Below, piece after piece: positions 1 through 6,942 of a stretch of 11,856 bases of DNA. This stretch comes from Actinomycetota bacterium (GTDB lineage: Bacteria; Actinomycetota; Acidimicrobiia; Actinomarinales; Actinomarinaceae), in assembly GCA_002724835.1 (NCBI GenBank), contig PBPX01000043.1, positions 1 to 11,856 on the forward strand. The letters run 5' to 3'. How positions within the stretch are numbered: the first letter of the stretch is position 1; every line of letters begins with the position of its first letter. A model generated the notes under the pieces. The model worked only from the letters and a program-made list of their open reading frames with translations. It was not told the origin of the DNA and did not search any database. Position numbers and translations under genes: made by a program.

Positions 1-1
1 T

Positions 2-265
2 TTTGAAAACTGTGAAGATATTTTAAGAAATGCTCTTCCAGAACAATTTGATTTAGATCCAGAAGTTGAAGCAGCTTTAGTGGATGCTTCTTTGGAATTT
101 TCACAATGTATGAGAGATCAGGGTATTGATTTTCCTGACCCTAAACCTGGAGAATTTGGATTTTTTGCTTTTAGAGATGCTGATATAGACTTCGGTTCGG
201 AAGCTGTACAAGAAGCTTTTGAAATCTGTCAGCCAGAAAATCCCCTAGAAAACTTAGATGATTAA
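2..265 (+). CDS. C-terminal part of a CMR/PDP-repeat secreted or lipoprotein-like protein (5' truncated)
   Basis: The frame is open from the left edge, so the true start lies outside the window; 87 residues are visible before TAA. The visible part begins with FENCEDIL, which looks like the end of one repeat. A second copy follows: acidic DPEVEAAL, then FSQCMRDQGIDFPDP, then FEICQP. The pattern 'FaqCMRexGvdfPDP ... feaCqp', often in two copies with paired cysteines, is typical of small actinobacterial lipoproteins or secreted proteins, often found near efflux genes. That is family knowledge recalled from pattern, not a search result. The GTG at position 80 is an internal valine codon, not the start, because the repeat continues upstream of it. 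The signal peptide or lipobox, if present, is outside the window. The biochemical role is unknown. The chain is very acidic, as is common for exported proteins of this group. Confidence 0.7.
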   Translation, partial: FENCEDILRNALPEQFDLDPEVEAALVDASLEFSQCMRDQGIDFPDPKPGEFGFFAFRDADIDFGSEAVQEAFEICQPENPLENLDD

Positions 266-304
266 ATTGAGAAAATGTCTTACTTACCTGTTTTAATTTA
301 AAGT

Positions 305-805
305 ATGGACAAAATAGAATTAGAAGGCTTAAAAGATGAAGAATTATTTGAGCTACAAAATTCAATTTCAGAAGTAATAAAACAACGAAATCTCAAAAAA
401 GGAGATGTGGATGAAATTATTGATTCAGCTTTTAATGTTGGATTCCCAAAAATGGATGCTGTGGGGCTAAATCCATGGGTCGAAGGTTCTCTTATAGTTT
501 GCCCAGGAGCAAGAATTGATAAATCTCAAACAAGGCATATTTGTAAATTTGTTGTTGCTGATGACGATTGGTCATGGGAATCTCAACACATGATTAGTGA
601 TGTTATAAGAAGAGATCAGTCATCCAAGCATTTTAAACAACATTCAATAACGTTAATTTCTCCATTTGAGGGCATGGTTTTACAGGTTATTTCTCAAAAG
701 TCTCAACAGGGAAAACATTTAGTTGATGGTATTGAGTCATTTACATTTAAAAATGGAAAACTTGAAAAAACAATGACAAAATCATCAAGATCTAGAGACC
801 ACTAA
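305..805 (+). CDS. Hypothetical protein of 166 residues
   Basis: I do not recognise this protein. It starts at ATG 305, 39 bases after the preceding stop, with no Shine-Dalgarno sequence. A TTTAAT at 292-297 lies seven bases before the ATG, so a leaderless start is possible. Residues 1-30 are charged and rich in Leu and Ile, and look helical (LKDEELFELQNSISEVI). Residues 45-100 hold aromatic and acidic patches: NPWVEGSLIVCPG with Cys66, and ICKFVVADDDWSWES with Cys80. The tail (155-166) is basic. No signal peptide or membrane segment is visible, so it is probably cytoplasmic. The even amino-acid composition, normal codon use and a full-length frame on the same strand between two real genes support a true gene. 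The two cysteines and the tryptophans could mark a binding site, but no function can be assigned. Confidence 0.75.
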   Translation: MDKIELEGLKDEELFELQNSISEVIKQRNLKKGDVDEIIDSAFNVGFPKMDAVGLNPWVEGSLIVCPGARIDKSQTRHICKFVVADDDWSWESQHMISDVIRRDQSSKHFKQHSITLISPFEGMVLQVISQKSQQGKHLVDGIESFTFKNGKLEKTMTKSSRSRDH

Positions 806-823
806 AGATTCTTTTTTCAATAT

Positions 824-829
824 TATAAT
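824..829 (+). promoter_or_regulatory. -10 element (TATAAT) for a leaderless ndh transcript
   Basis: A perfect TATAAT ends eight bases before the ndh ATG at 838. Transcription would therefore start at or within a base or two of the start codon. No Shine-Dalgarno sequence lies in between, which agrees with leaderless initiation. No good -35 hexamer is seen at the usual distance. Confidence 0.5.
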
Positions 830-837
830 TTAATTAA

Positions 838-2085
838 ATGGCAAAAATTATAATAATCGGAGGCGGTTTTGGAGGATTAAGCTTTCTTCAAAAAGCACGA
901 AAGAGTAAAAACGATTTCATATTAATCGATAAAACTAATCATCATTTATTTCAACCACTCTTGTACCAAGTCGCAACAGCAGTACTTTCACCAGCAGATA
1001 TAACAGTACCTCTTAGGAATTTATTCAAAAATGATAAAAACGTAAAAACAATTCTCTCAGAAGTAAAAGAAATAAATAAAGAAAAGAAGGAGATCACTTT
1101 AGATAATGCCGAAGTTATTAGTTATGACAAATTAATAATTAGTGCGGGTTCGAGCTATTCATTTTTTGGAAAAAACGAATGGTCTAAATTTGCTAAAGGA
1201 TTAAAAGTTATAAATGATGCATTAGACATAAGAGAAAAAATATTAAAAGCTTTTGAAAAAGCTGAAAACGAAAAAGATGAAAGAATAAGAAAAAAATATC
1301 TGAATTTTGTAATTATTGGAGGAGGACCAACAGGAGTTGAATTAGCAGGTTCAATTGCTGAAATAGCTTATAAAAACATGACTAAAGAATTTAGAAATTT
1401 TAGCAGCACAGATGCCAATATATATTTACTTGAAGCAGGAGACAGAATACTCCCATCCTATAGCGAGAGTCTTGCTAAAAAGTCTTATAAATTCCTAAAT
1501 GATTTAGGAGTAAAGGTAATGACAAAAGAGAGAGTAGAGAATATTGAAGAAATGAAGGTTACTACTAACAAGCAGGTTATTTATGCTGACAATATTATTT
1601 GGGCAGCAGGTAATGAGGCAAGCCCACTAATAAAATATCTAGACACAGAGACAGACAATGAAGGAAGAGCGGTAGTAAACCTAGATTGTTCTATAAAAGA
1701 AGACAACGAAGTCTATGTTATTGGTGATGCAGCAAACTTTAAAACAGAAAGTGGAGAATCATTACCAGGAATAGCTCCTGTCGCTATTCAACAAGGACGG
1801 TATGTTGCTCATAATATTAAAAAAAATATAGAAAAAGAAAAAAGAAAACCATTTAGATATTCAGATAAAGGCACGATGGCCACAATAGGAAGATTTAAAG
1901 CAATAGGAGTTGTAGGGAATTTTGAATTGGCAGGTTTTACAGCTTGGCTATTTTGGAGTTTAATTCACTTAGTGTATTTAATCGGTTACAGATCAAAGAT
2001 ACTTGTAGCTATAGAGTGGATTTTTGCTTACTTTTTTAACAAAAGAGGAACAAGGCTTATATACAGAGATGTAGATAAAAATTAA
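838..2085 (+). CDS. ndh: Type II NADH dehydrogenase (NADH:quinone oxidoreductase, non-proton-pumping)
   Basis: This 415-residue flavoprotein should transfer electrons from NADH to the membrane quinone pool without pumping protons. The N-terminal dinucleotide fold has GGGFGG at residues 8-13 for the FAD ADP moiety, followed by the family hallmark NHHLFQPLLYQVATAVLSP (34-52). A second Rossmann motif, GGGPTG (161-166), binds NADH, with acidic Glu199 at the end of the following beta strand. GDAANF (296-301) is the second FAD contact. GIAPVAIQQGRY (311-322) matches the quinone-site region. The C-terminus (about 366-400) is rich in Trp, Phe and Leu and ends with basic residues, as expected for the membrane-anchoring helices of NDH-2. 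Length is normal for the family. ATG 838 gives the usual short lead into the first beta strand, and TATAAT just upstream suggests a leaderless mRNA. The stop overlaps the mgtE stop on the opposite strand. Confidence 0.93.
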   Translation: MAKIIIIGGGFGGLSFLQKARKSKNDFILIDKTNHHLFQPLLYQVATAVLSPADITVPLRNLFKNDKNVKTILSEVKEINKEKKEITLDNAEVISYDKLIISAGSSYSFFGKNEWSKFAKGLKVINDALDIREKILKAFEKAENEKDERIRKKYLNFVIIGGGPTGVELAGSIAEIAYKNMTKEFRNFSSTDANIYLLEAGDRILPSYSESLAKKSYKFLNDLGVKVMTKERVENIEEMKVTTNKQVIYADNIIWAAGNEASPLIKYLDTETDNEGRAVVNLDCSIKEDNEVYVIGDAANFKTESGESLPGIAPVAIQQGRYVAHNIKKNIEKEKRKPFRYSDKGTMATIGRFKAIGVVGNFELAGFTAWLFWSLIHLVYLIGYRSKILVAIEWIFAYFFNKRGTRLIYRDVDKN

Positions 2086-3452
2086 ATTAATAAAAAAGCA
2101 ATTCCTAAAAAGCCTGCAAAACCTACAATATCAGTAACTAAAGTCAAAAATATATTTGAAGCTAAGGCTGGATCAAATTTTAATTTTTTAAGGATTAAAG
2201 GAATAGAAGCTCCAAAGAGATTACCAATCAAAATATTTCCAAAAACAGCAATGCTTAGTGACAAAGCATAGGCAGAAAGACCAACAATATTTAAAATCGC
2301 AAAAGATATAATTCCTATAATTAAACCATTTATAGATCCGATTAAAGATTGTTTGCCAATAACTTCAGCTACTCTCGCATCTGATACATCATTTCTAGCC
2401 AAAGCTCTAATAACTATGGCTAATGATTGAGCGCCCGAGTTACCTCCAACTAAAGCAACTACTGGCATCAATGCTGCAAGTAAAGCATCTCTAGCTATAG
2501 CTTCCTCAAATTGTGAGATTAAAACAGAGACAGTAAAAGCAAGAAGCAAATTAACAGCTATCCATGGAAGCCTTAGTTGAATTGATTTTTGTAGGGGTGT
2601 AAAAATTGTTTCTTCAGCTCCTGCACCAAAAGATTGAGAAAAGTCTTCTCCTATTTCAGATTCAATAATATCTAAAGCGCTGCTTACTGTTGTCTGTCCA
2701 ATTAGTTTATTGTTTTTATCAACCACAGGAAGAGCAAGTAACTCATATTGCTTTATTAGTCTTGCTGCTTCTTCTTGGTCTAATGATGGATTAATAAAAA
2801 TTGGATTTTGAATCATAACATTATCAATAGTTTCATCTTCATCTGCAAAAACTATTTCTCTAAATGAAACAACACCAGATAATCTATTTTCATCATCTAC
2901 TGAGTAAACATATAATAAGTCTTCAACATTTTCGTGAAGAGACTTTAATTCGACAAGAGCTTCTTTTATTGTTAAACCAATTGAAATTTTTGCAACTTCT
3001 TCAGACATAAGCCTTCCAACTGAATCCTTTGGATAAGCAAGTCTGCGATTTATATCCAACTTAGTTGATTTATCTAATATATCGAGTAAATCTTCAGCTT
3101 CATCAACAGTGCTTCTTTCAAAAACATCGACAACATCTTCTGTGTCCATCTCCCTAAAGATTTTTTCAACAGTTGTTTCTTTAAGGTTTTCTACAATTTC
3201 AATAATCGCCCTGGGTCTAAGTGATTCAAATATTTTAATAGACACGTCAATGGTAAGATCTTCTATTAAATGACTTGCATCACTAGGTTCAAACTCTTCT
3301 AAGGTGTCGGCAGAGTCAAAAGGGTCTGCTAACGCTATTTCATTCCAAATACTTAAATTTTTCTTTAGAAAGACAAGAGCATCTTCTGGACTTTTTCGTG
3401 CCAGCTCTCTTAGCTCCCCACCGTTTGTTGGCTCAATAATTTCTGAATTCAT
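2082..3452 (-). CDS. mgtE: Magnesium transporter/channel MgtE
   Basis: This 456-residue protein has the full MgtE layout. A helical Asp/Glu-rich N domain (about 30-135) is followed by two CBS domains (about 144-200 and 208-265), a connecting helix and five membrane segments (about 293-456). Within the membrane part, GGNSGAQS (336-343) is the conserved MgtE signature. Asp441 in LVTDIVGF corresponds to the pore aspartate needed for Mg2+ selection in characterised homologues. In this family the N and CBS domains sense cytoplasmic Mg2+ and close the pore when it is high. It is the third gene of a minus-strand run, 49 bases after the S9 peptidase stop. The gap has no Shine-Dalgarno sequence but has TAATAT ten bases before the ATG, so it may have its own promoter as well as read-through from the TPP-controlled genes. 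There is no room for an M-box riboswitch. Its stop overlaps that of ndh. Confidence 0.95.
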   Translation of the reverse strand: MNSEIIEPTNGGELRELARKSPEDALVFLKKNLSIWNEIALADPFDSADTLEEFEPSDASHLIEDLTIDVSIKIFESLRPRAIIEIVENLKETTVEKIFREMDTEDVVDVFERSTVDEAEDLLDILDKSTKLDINRRLAYPKDSVGRLMSEEVAKISIGLTIKEALVELKSLHENVEDLLYVYSVDDENRLSGVVSFREIVFADEDETIDNVMIQNPIFINPSLDQEEAARLIKQYELLALPVVDKNNKLIGQTTVSSALDIIESEIGEDFSQSFGAGAEETIFTPLQKSIQLRLPWIAVNLLLAFTVSVLISQFEEAIARDALLAALMPVVALVGGNSGAQSLAIVIRALARNDVSDARVAEVIGKQSLIGSINGLIIGIISFAILNIVGLSAYALSLSIAVFGNILIGNLFGASIPLILKKLKFDPALASNIFLTLVTDIVGFAGFLGIAFLLI

Positions 3453-3501
3453 AGATACTTCGATATTACTTTAGTTAGAAAAGAATGAGGTTAAAAGGTT
3501 T

Positions 3502-5376
3502 CTAGGTTAGGTGTTTATTATGCCAATTAATTATTGCTTCAAACCTTTGCTTTCTATGAACAGGTTGTCCTGACCTTGAAAGTTCATGGCTCTCTGCAGG
3601 AAACCTCATCATAGCTGATTCAACCCCTCTTCTTTTAAGGTTAGAAAAAAGTTGTTCACCTTGTTCAATAGGGCATCGATAATCATTTTCTGAATGAATT
3701 ATTAATGTTGGAGCAATTATATTATTTGCGTAAGTAATAGGACTTTTTTTCCTATATAGATTTATATTTTTATCGAATTCTTCTAATAAGTACATTTCTG
3801 GGAAAGTTATTCCAATATCTGAAGTTCCAACCATTGTTTCCCAATTTAAAAGGGCTCTTTCTACAACAGAAGACTTAAACATTTTTGGATAATGACTAAT
3901 TACCCAAGCAGTCATAAAGCCACCATAAGATCCCCCCATAATTCCGTAATTTTTATTAGAGATTTTCATTTCTTTTACCATTTCTTTAAACGCAGTAACC
4001 ACATCATGGGTATCATTTACTCCCCATTTGTTTCCACAAACATCTCTTAAAAATTTATGACCACGACCAGAAGACCCTCTAGGGTTGCAAGCAATTACAT
4101 TGAACCCAGCTTCAGCGTAGGTTTGGAATTCATCAAAATAGGTAAACCCATATTGAGCTGCCGGACCTCCGTGTATGCTTAGTAACGTAGGATTATTTTT
4201 GCCTACAAAAATACCCCAAGCATCAATTTTTGACTTACCTGTGTCTATTCTTTTATAAACACATTCATGTGACTTAGTTTTTTTATGAAAGCTTGAGTTT
4301 GCTTTAGAGGGTGTGTTTTCCCAATCTTCTAATTTTTTATCTTTTAGTTCATATATTTCATCTTGTTTTGAAAAAGTATTCGCAATTACTGAAATTCTAT
4401 TAGAACTTATTTCAAAATCAGAGATAGTCAATTGTTCATCAATTAATTTTTCAATATTTTTACCATCGCCCTTTCCAAGAAGTTGCTTCCCAGAATCTTC
4501 ATACAAAATATACATAAATGAGTCTCTACATTTAACATTTGTTATTGGTCTATCAAGATCTTGATAAAGGACAGTTGTTTTGCCCGTATCTTTTATTTGG
4601 TGAATACTTATATTTGTTGGCCATTCAAACCTTTTGTTTAACCCAATTCCATGAAGCTCATTATTAAAAATAAATAATTTCCCCCACATTCCTTCGGTAT
4701 GGATAGTTTCTAGTTTGCTGCCAGTTTTTTTTATAATTTTTTCATCAAGCATTGAACCTGATTCGTTGTAAGAGCTTGCTGTAAAATAAAGCGAGTTCCC
4801 TTTTTCAGCAATTGATCCAATAGATATAAACCCTTCTTTGTCTCCATCAATAATTTTTGAACTCTTTTGATTTGAAACGCTTACTTTATAAATATGGTTT
4901 CTCTTGTTAAAAATTATTCCACGAGTATCAAATCTGTATGGTATATTTTCAAGATATAGGGGCTCCATCTCTTTATCATCGATACTTTTAAAAGACGTAT
5001 CCCACTCTTTAGTAACTATGTAAATAAAATTATCTTTAGATGCCCAATAATAATTCTGAATGGTATCTTCTGTCTCAAATACAGTCGTTATTGAATTTCC
5101 ATCTTGGAAACAGAGAGAAGATATAGTTATTTTCTTACTTTTTTTTGTTGATTTTATATAGGAAAGTATTTTTTTATTATTTGAGTACTGCGGCATAGAA
5201 AAGTTACTTGCCTTAGTCCCTTTAAATTTTTTCCATGAATTTTTTGAATATCTCCAAAGCTCATTTTTATAGGTATTTTTATCAAAGTCCATCTTTGTGC
5301 TTTGTGCGACTATATTTTTATCATTAGATGTAATGTTTGATATTTTTCTATAATCAATTAAATTATTTGGTTTCAA
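3502..5376 (-). CDS. S9-family serine peptidase (prolyl oligopeptidase / acylaminoacyl-peptidase type)
   Basis: A 624-residue cytoplasmic serine hydrolase with no signal peptide. The N-terminal part (about 30-350) has the short beta-rich repeats of an S9 propeller. The C-terminal alpha/beta-hydrolase domain (about 375-624) carries HGGPAAQYG (402-410), NPRGSSGRG (431-439), the nucleophile Ser483 in GGSYGG (481-486), Asp565 in HSENDYRCP and His597 in AESHELS. This is a complete triad in the order and spacing of the S9C group, whose known members cleave short peptides or acylated amino acids. The start is TTG at 5374-5376, chosen because a perfect AGGAGG lies four bases upstream and no ATG is nearby. 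It follows the TPP-controlled symporter gene by 28 bases on the same strand, so co-transcription is likely. The substrate is unknown; a role in thiamin-precursor salvage would be inference from position only. Confidence 0.92.
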   Translation of the reverse strand: MKPNNLIDYRKISNITSNDKNIVAQSTKMDFDKNTYKNELWRYSKNSWKKFKGTKASNFSMPQYSNNKKILSYIKSTKKSKKITISSLCFQDGNSITTVFETEDTIQNYYWASKDNFIYIVTKEWDTSFKSIDDKEMEPLYLENIPYRFDTRGIIFNKRNHIYKVSVSNQKSSKIIDGDKEGFISIGSIAEKGNSLYFTASSYNESGSMLDEKIIKKTGSKLETIHTEGMWGKLFIFNNELHGIGLNKRFEWPTNISIHQIKDTGKTTVLYQDLDRPITNVKCRDSFMYILYEDSGKQLLGKGDGKNIEKLIDEQLTISDFEISSNRISVIANTFSKQDEIYELKDKKLEDWENTPSKANSSFHKKTKSHECVYKRIDTGKSKIDAWGIFVGKNNPTLLSIHGGPAAQYGFTYFDEFQTYAEAGFNVIACNPRGSSGRGHKFLRDVCGNKWGVNDTHDVVTAFKEMVKEMKISNKNYGIMGGSYGGFMTAWVISHYPKMFKSSVVERALLNWETMVGTSDIGITFPEMYLLEEFDKNINLYRKKSPITYANNIIAPTLIIHSENDYRCPIEQGEQLFSNLKRRGVESAMMRFPAESHELSRSGQPVHRKQRFEAIINWHNKHLT

Positions 5377-5380
5377 AAAA

Positions 5381-5386
5381 CCTCCT
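5381..5386 (-). promoter_or_regulatory. Strong Shine-Dalgarno sequence fixing the TTG start of the S9 peptidase
   Basis: AGGAGG on the minus strand lies four bases before TTG at 5376, within the 28-base gap after the symporter stop. It decides the unusual start codon. It also argues that the gene is translated from inside a longer transcript, unlike the leaderless genes nearby. Confidence 0.75.
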
Positions 5387-5404
5387 AAAAACTATAAAAC
5401 AAGT

Positions 5405-6769
5405 CTATTTTGAAATCTTATCGTAAGCAAATGTGAAGATTATAGAAGTTAAGAACCCAATAAGAAAAGTATTTAAGTCGGCTAAACCGTAAAGATCAGT
5501 TGGAATAAAAATACCCCCAGGGTTGTTTGTTAAATCAATAAATATATATCTATAAATAAATACAGATAACAAAGAAAAAACAAAAGGAACTAAAAGAAAA
5601 TGATCTTTAGATTTACTTTTTAATTTATAAAATGCAGGGAAAACCAAACATGTTGCAAGAAGATCTGCAACAAGAAAAACGGAAAATATATTTGTAACAT
5701 ATATTGCTGCAAATATTGCAAAATGAATAATTGCTAATGTTATGTACTGTGCTTCTTTTGCACCTTTCCCAATAAGATCTAAAGAAATTGTTGATGAGAT
5801 AGCATTTTCTAAAGTATCTATACTTGAAGCAACCAATAGCGTACAAAGAGAGACTAATAATACTGAAGAGAATAAATTTAATTCAAGTTGGCCAATAAAA
5901 CTAAGAGTCGGGCTCTCAAGACCCTTACCTGCTCCAACATCACCAGCTATGCCAATAAGTAAAATAGTTAAAAACGCACCGACTGCCGAAATGATAGATG
6001 CTTTTTTTATTGTCTTTTCATTTTTTGCAGAGAAAGTTCTTTGCCAGTAGCCTTGGGAAAATATTTCAGCAGCTGTAACAGCTAATATAACTGCAAGTGC
6101 AGATTTTAAACTGAATGTTTCAAAAGTTCCTAGTCCTCCTAATTTTGAGTAATTCACTATTTCAGAGAAAGAGTTCTGACTAAACCAAATACTAAATAAA
6201 ACTATTAACAATAAAATTATTCCAATGCCTTGAAACTTATCGGTTATATAAGAGGCTTTAAAACCAGATTTTTTTAAATAAGCATAAGTAAAGACGCCTA
6301 CAAGAATCATTATTCTTAAACCAGAAACTTCAGCAATTGACGGAAAAAGAAAGTTTATAGAAGCAAACTCTGCAACTAAAAAAGCACTCATATAAATTAT
6401 TGCAACTAGTGAGACTACTATTTGAGCTGTTCTTCCATATCTGATATTAATGAACTGTGGTAAGGTTGCTCCGCCTGGTACTAAATTTGCAATTTTTGGA
6501 CCTAGAAAAAATAAAAGTAAAAAAGGTGTAGCAGCCGATATAGCATAACCAATAACGTCATAACCTAAACCCCACCAAGCAACTTCGGCAGGAGCTGTAA
6601 GAATCCATAAGCCCATTCCACTTGCATAAAAGCTTAAAGAAACCCCAAATACATTTTCTGTTTTATTCAATACAAAATATTCATCTGTAGAAGACTTAAT
6701 TTTTGTAGTTCTAAAGTAGACCAGAAGTAGTATTAGCAAAATTATTCCATAAGCTATGACTGAATTCAT
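5405..6769 (-). CDS. thiV: Sodium:solute symporter, probable thiamin or thiamin-precursor importer (ThiV-like)
   Basis: A 454-residue, highly hydrophobic protein with about 12-13 membrane segments. It shows sodium:solute symporter (SSS, LeuT-fold) features: ASGMGLWILTAPAEVAWWG (49-67) in the first unwound helix region, LPQFINIRYGRTAQ (103-116), QGYWQRTFSAKNE (239-251) and SSIDTLENAISSTISLDLI (315-333), the last corresponding to the Na+-site helix. SSS proteins use the sodium gradient to import small solutes. The substrate call rests on the TPP riboswitch in the leader. An SSS transporter under a TPP riboswitch, named thiV, has been proposed in marine SAR11 bacteria to import the pyrimidine precursor HMP. 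Thiamin itself or another precursor is equally possible here. ATG 6769 is preceded by AAGGGAG eight bases upstream. It is the first gene of the likely operon with the S9 peptidase and perhaps mgtE. The family call is firm; the substrate is inferred and the symbol depends on the riboswitch. Confidence 0.85.
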   Translation of the reverse strand: MNSVIAYGIILLILLLVYFRTTKIKSSTDEYFVLNKTENVFGVSLSFYASGMGLWILTAPAEVAWWGLGYDVIGYAISAATPFLLLFFLGPKIANLVPGGATLPQFINIRYGRTAQIVVSLVAIIYMSAFLVAEFASINFLFPSIAEVSGLRIMILVGVFTYAYLKKSGFKASYITDKFQGIGIILLLIVLFSIWFSQNSFSEIVNYSKLGGLGTFETFSLKSALAVILAVTAAEIFSQGYWQRTFSAKNEKTIKKASIISAVGAFLTILLIGIAGDVGAGKGLESPTLSFIGQLELNLFSSVLLVSLCTLLVASSIDTLENAISSTISLDLIGKGAKEAQYITLAIIHFAIFAAIYVTNIFSVFLVADLLATCLVFPAFYKLKSKSKDHFLLVPFVFSLLSVFIYRYIFIDLTNNPGGIFIPTDLYGLADLNTFLIGFLTSIIFTFAYDKISK

Positions 6770-6772
6770 CTA

Positions 6773-6841
6773 CAATTCTCCCTTAAAAGATTGGGATCAA
6801 AGAACTGTTTTCCCTTCGTTGGAATTATCCAACAGGTTCTT
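6773..6841 (-). promoter_or_regulatory. Expression platform of the TPP riboswitch: alternative helices controlling the symporter ribosome binding site
   Basis: The Shine-Dalgarno AAGGGAG is at 6778-6784. A sequestering stem can form between CAGUUCUUU (6807-6799, read on the minus strand) and GGAGAAUUG (6781-6773): nine pairs, three of them G-U, burying the ribosome site. A competing helix can form between AAGAACCUGUU (6841-6831), which includes the conserved GAACCUG strand of the aptamer, and AACAGUUCUU (6809-6800). It has ten Watson-Crick pairs with one bulged C. The two helices share 6807-6800 and exclude each other. When TPP locks GAACCUG into the aptamer, the sequestering stem is favoured and translation stops. 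No U-rich terminator is seen, so control is probably translational. The pairings are read from sequence; the mechanism is inference. Confidence 0.65.
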
Positions 6842-6878
6842 ACGGTCGGTTTTTAACCCTCTCAGCCCTTGCTCCCGC
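6811..6878 (-). ncRNA. TPP riboswitch aptamer (THI element)
   Basis: Read on the minus strand, the leader holds the conserved TPP-aptamer blocks in order. GCGGGAGC starts at 6878 and CUGAGA lies at 6865-6860. A small GGUU-AAA-AACC hairpin precedes GACCGU. GAACCUG is at 6839-6833, GUUGGA-UAAU-UCCAAC forms P5 with the conserved UAAU loop, and GAAGGGA is at 6817-6811. GCGG can pair with CCGU for P2, and CCU with AGG for P4. The optional P3 arm is minimal: AGC and GCU around AAGG. The element binds thiamin pyrophosphate and usually turns off thiamin synthesis or uptake genes. It lies directly upstream of the SSS symporter and points toward it. The divergent EamA gene is not under its control. Confidence 0.93.
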
Positions 6879-6884
6879 TTTTTT

Positions 6885-6890
6885 ATATTA
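6885..6890 (-). promoter_or_regulatory. -10 element (TAATAT) for the riboswitch transcript
   Basis: TAATAT on the minus strand ends six bases before the first conserved aptamer base (GCGGG at 6878). Transcription would then start at the very beginning of the aptamer. No convincing -35 hexamer is visible, so confidence is modest. Confidence 0.45.
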
Positions 6891-6927
6891 CCCATAATCA
6901 TACTTCTTATTAGATAGTTTTCATAAA

Positions 6928-6936
6928 TGTTAAGCT
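6928..6936 (+). promoter_or_regulatory. Extended -10 element (TGTTAAGCT) for the EamA permease gene
   Basis: TGt followed by TAAGCT fits an extended -10 of TGN-TANNNT type. It ends six bases before ATG 6943, again implying a leaderless transcript. It lies back to back with the promoter of the riboswitch transcript. The -35 region is poor. Confidence 0.4.
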
Positions 6937-6942
6937 AGCAAA

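Noticed and set aside
3453..3501. M-box Mg2+ riboswitch before mgtE
   Set aside because: Only 49 bases are available and no M-box core is visible.
5742..6050. 102-codon plus-strand frame inside the symporter gene
   Set aside because: It is antisense to a convincing membrane protein and its composition is that of a reverse-complement shadow; the same applies to frames at 4313-4564, 5625-5846, 9309-9491 and 10865-11062.
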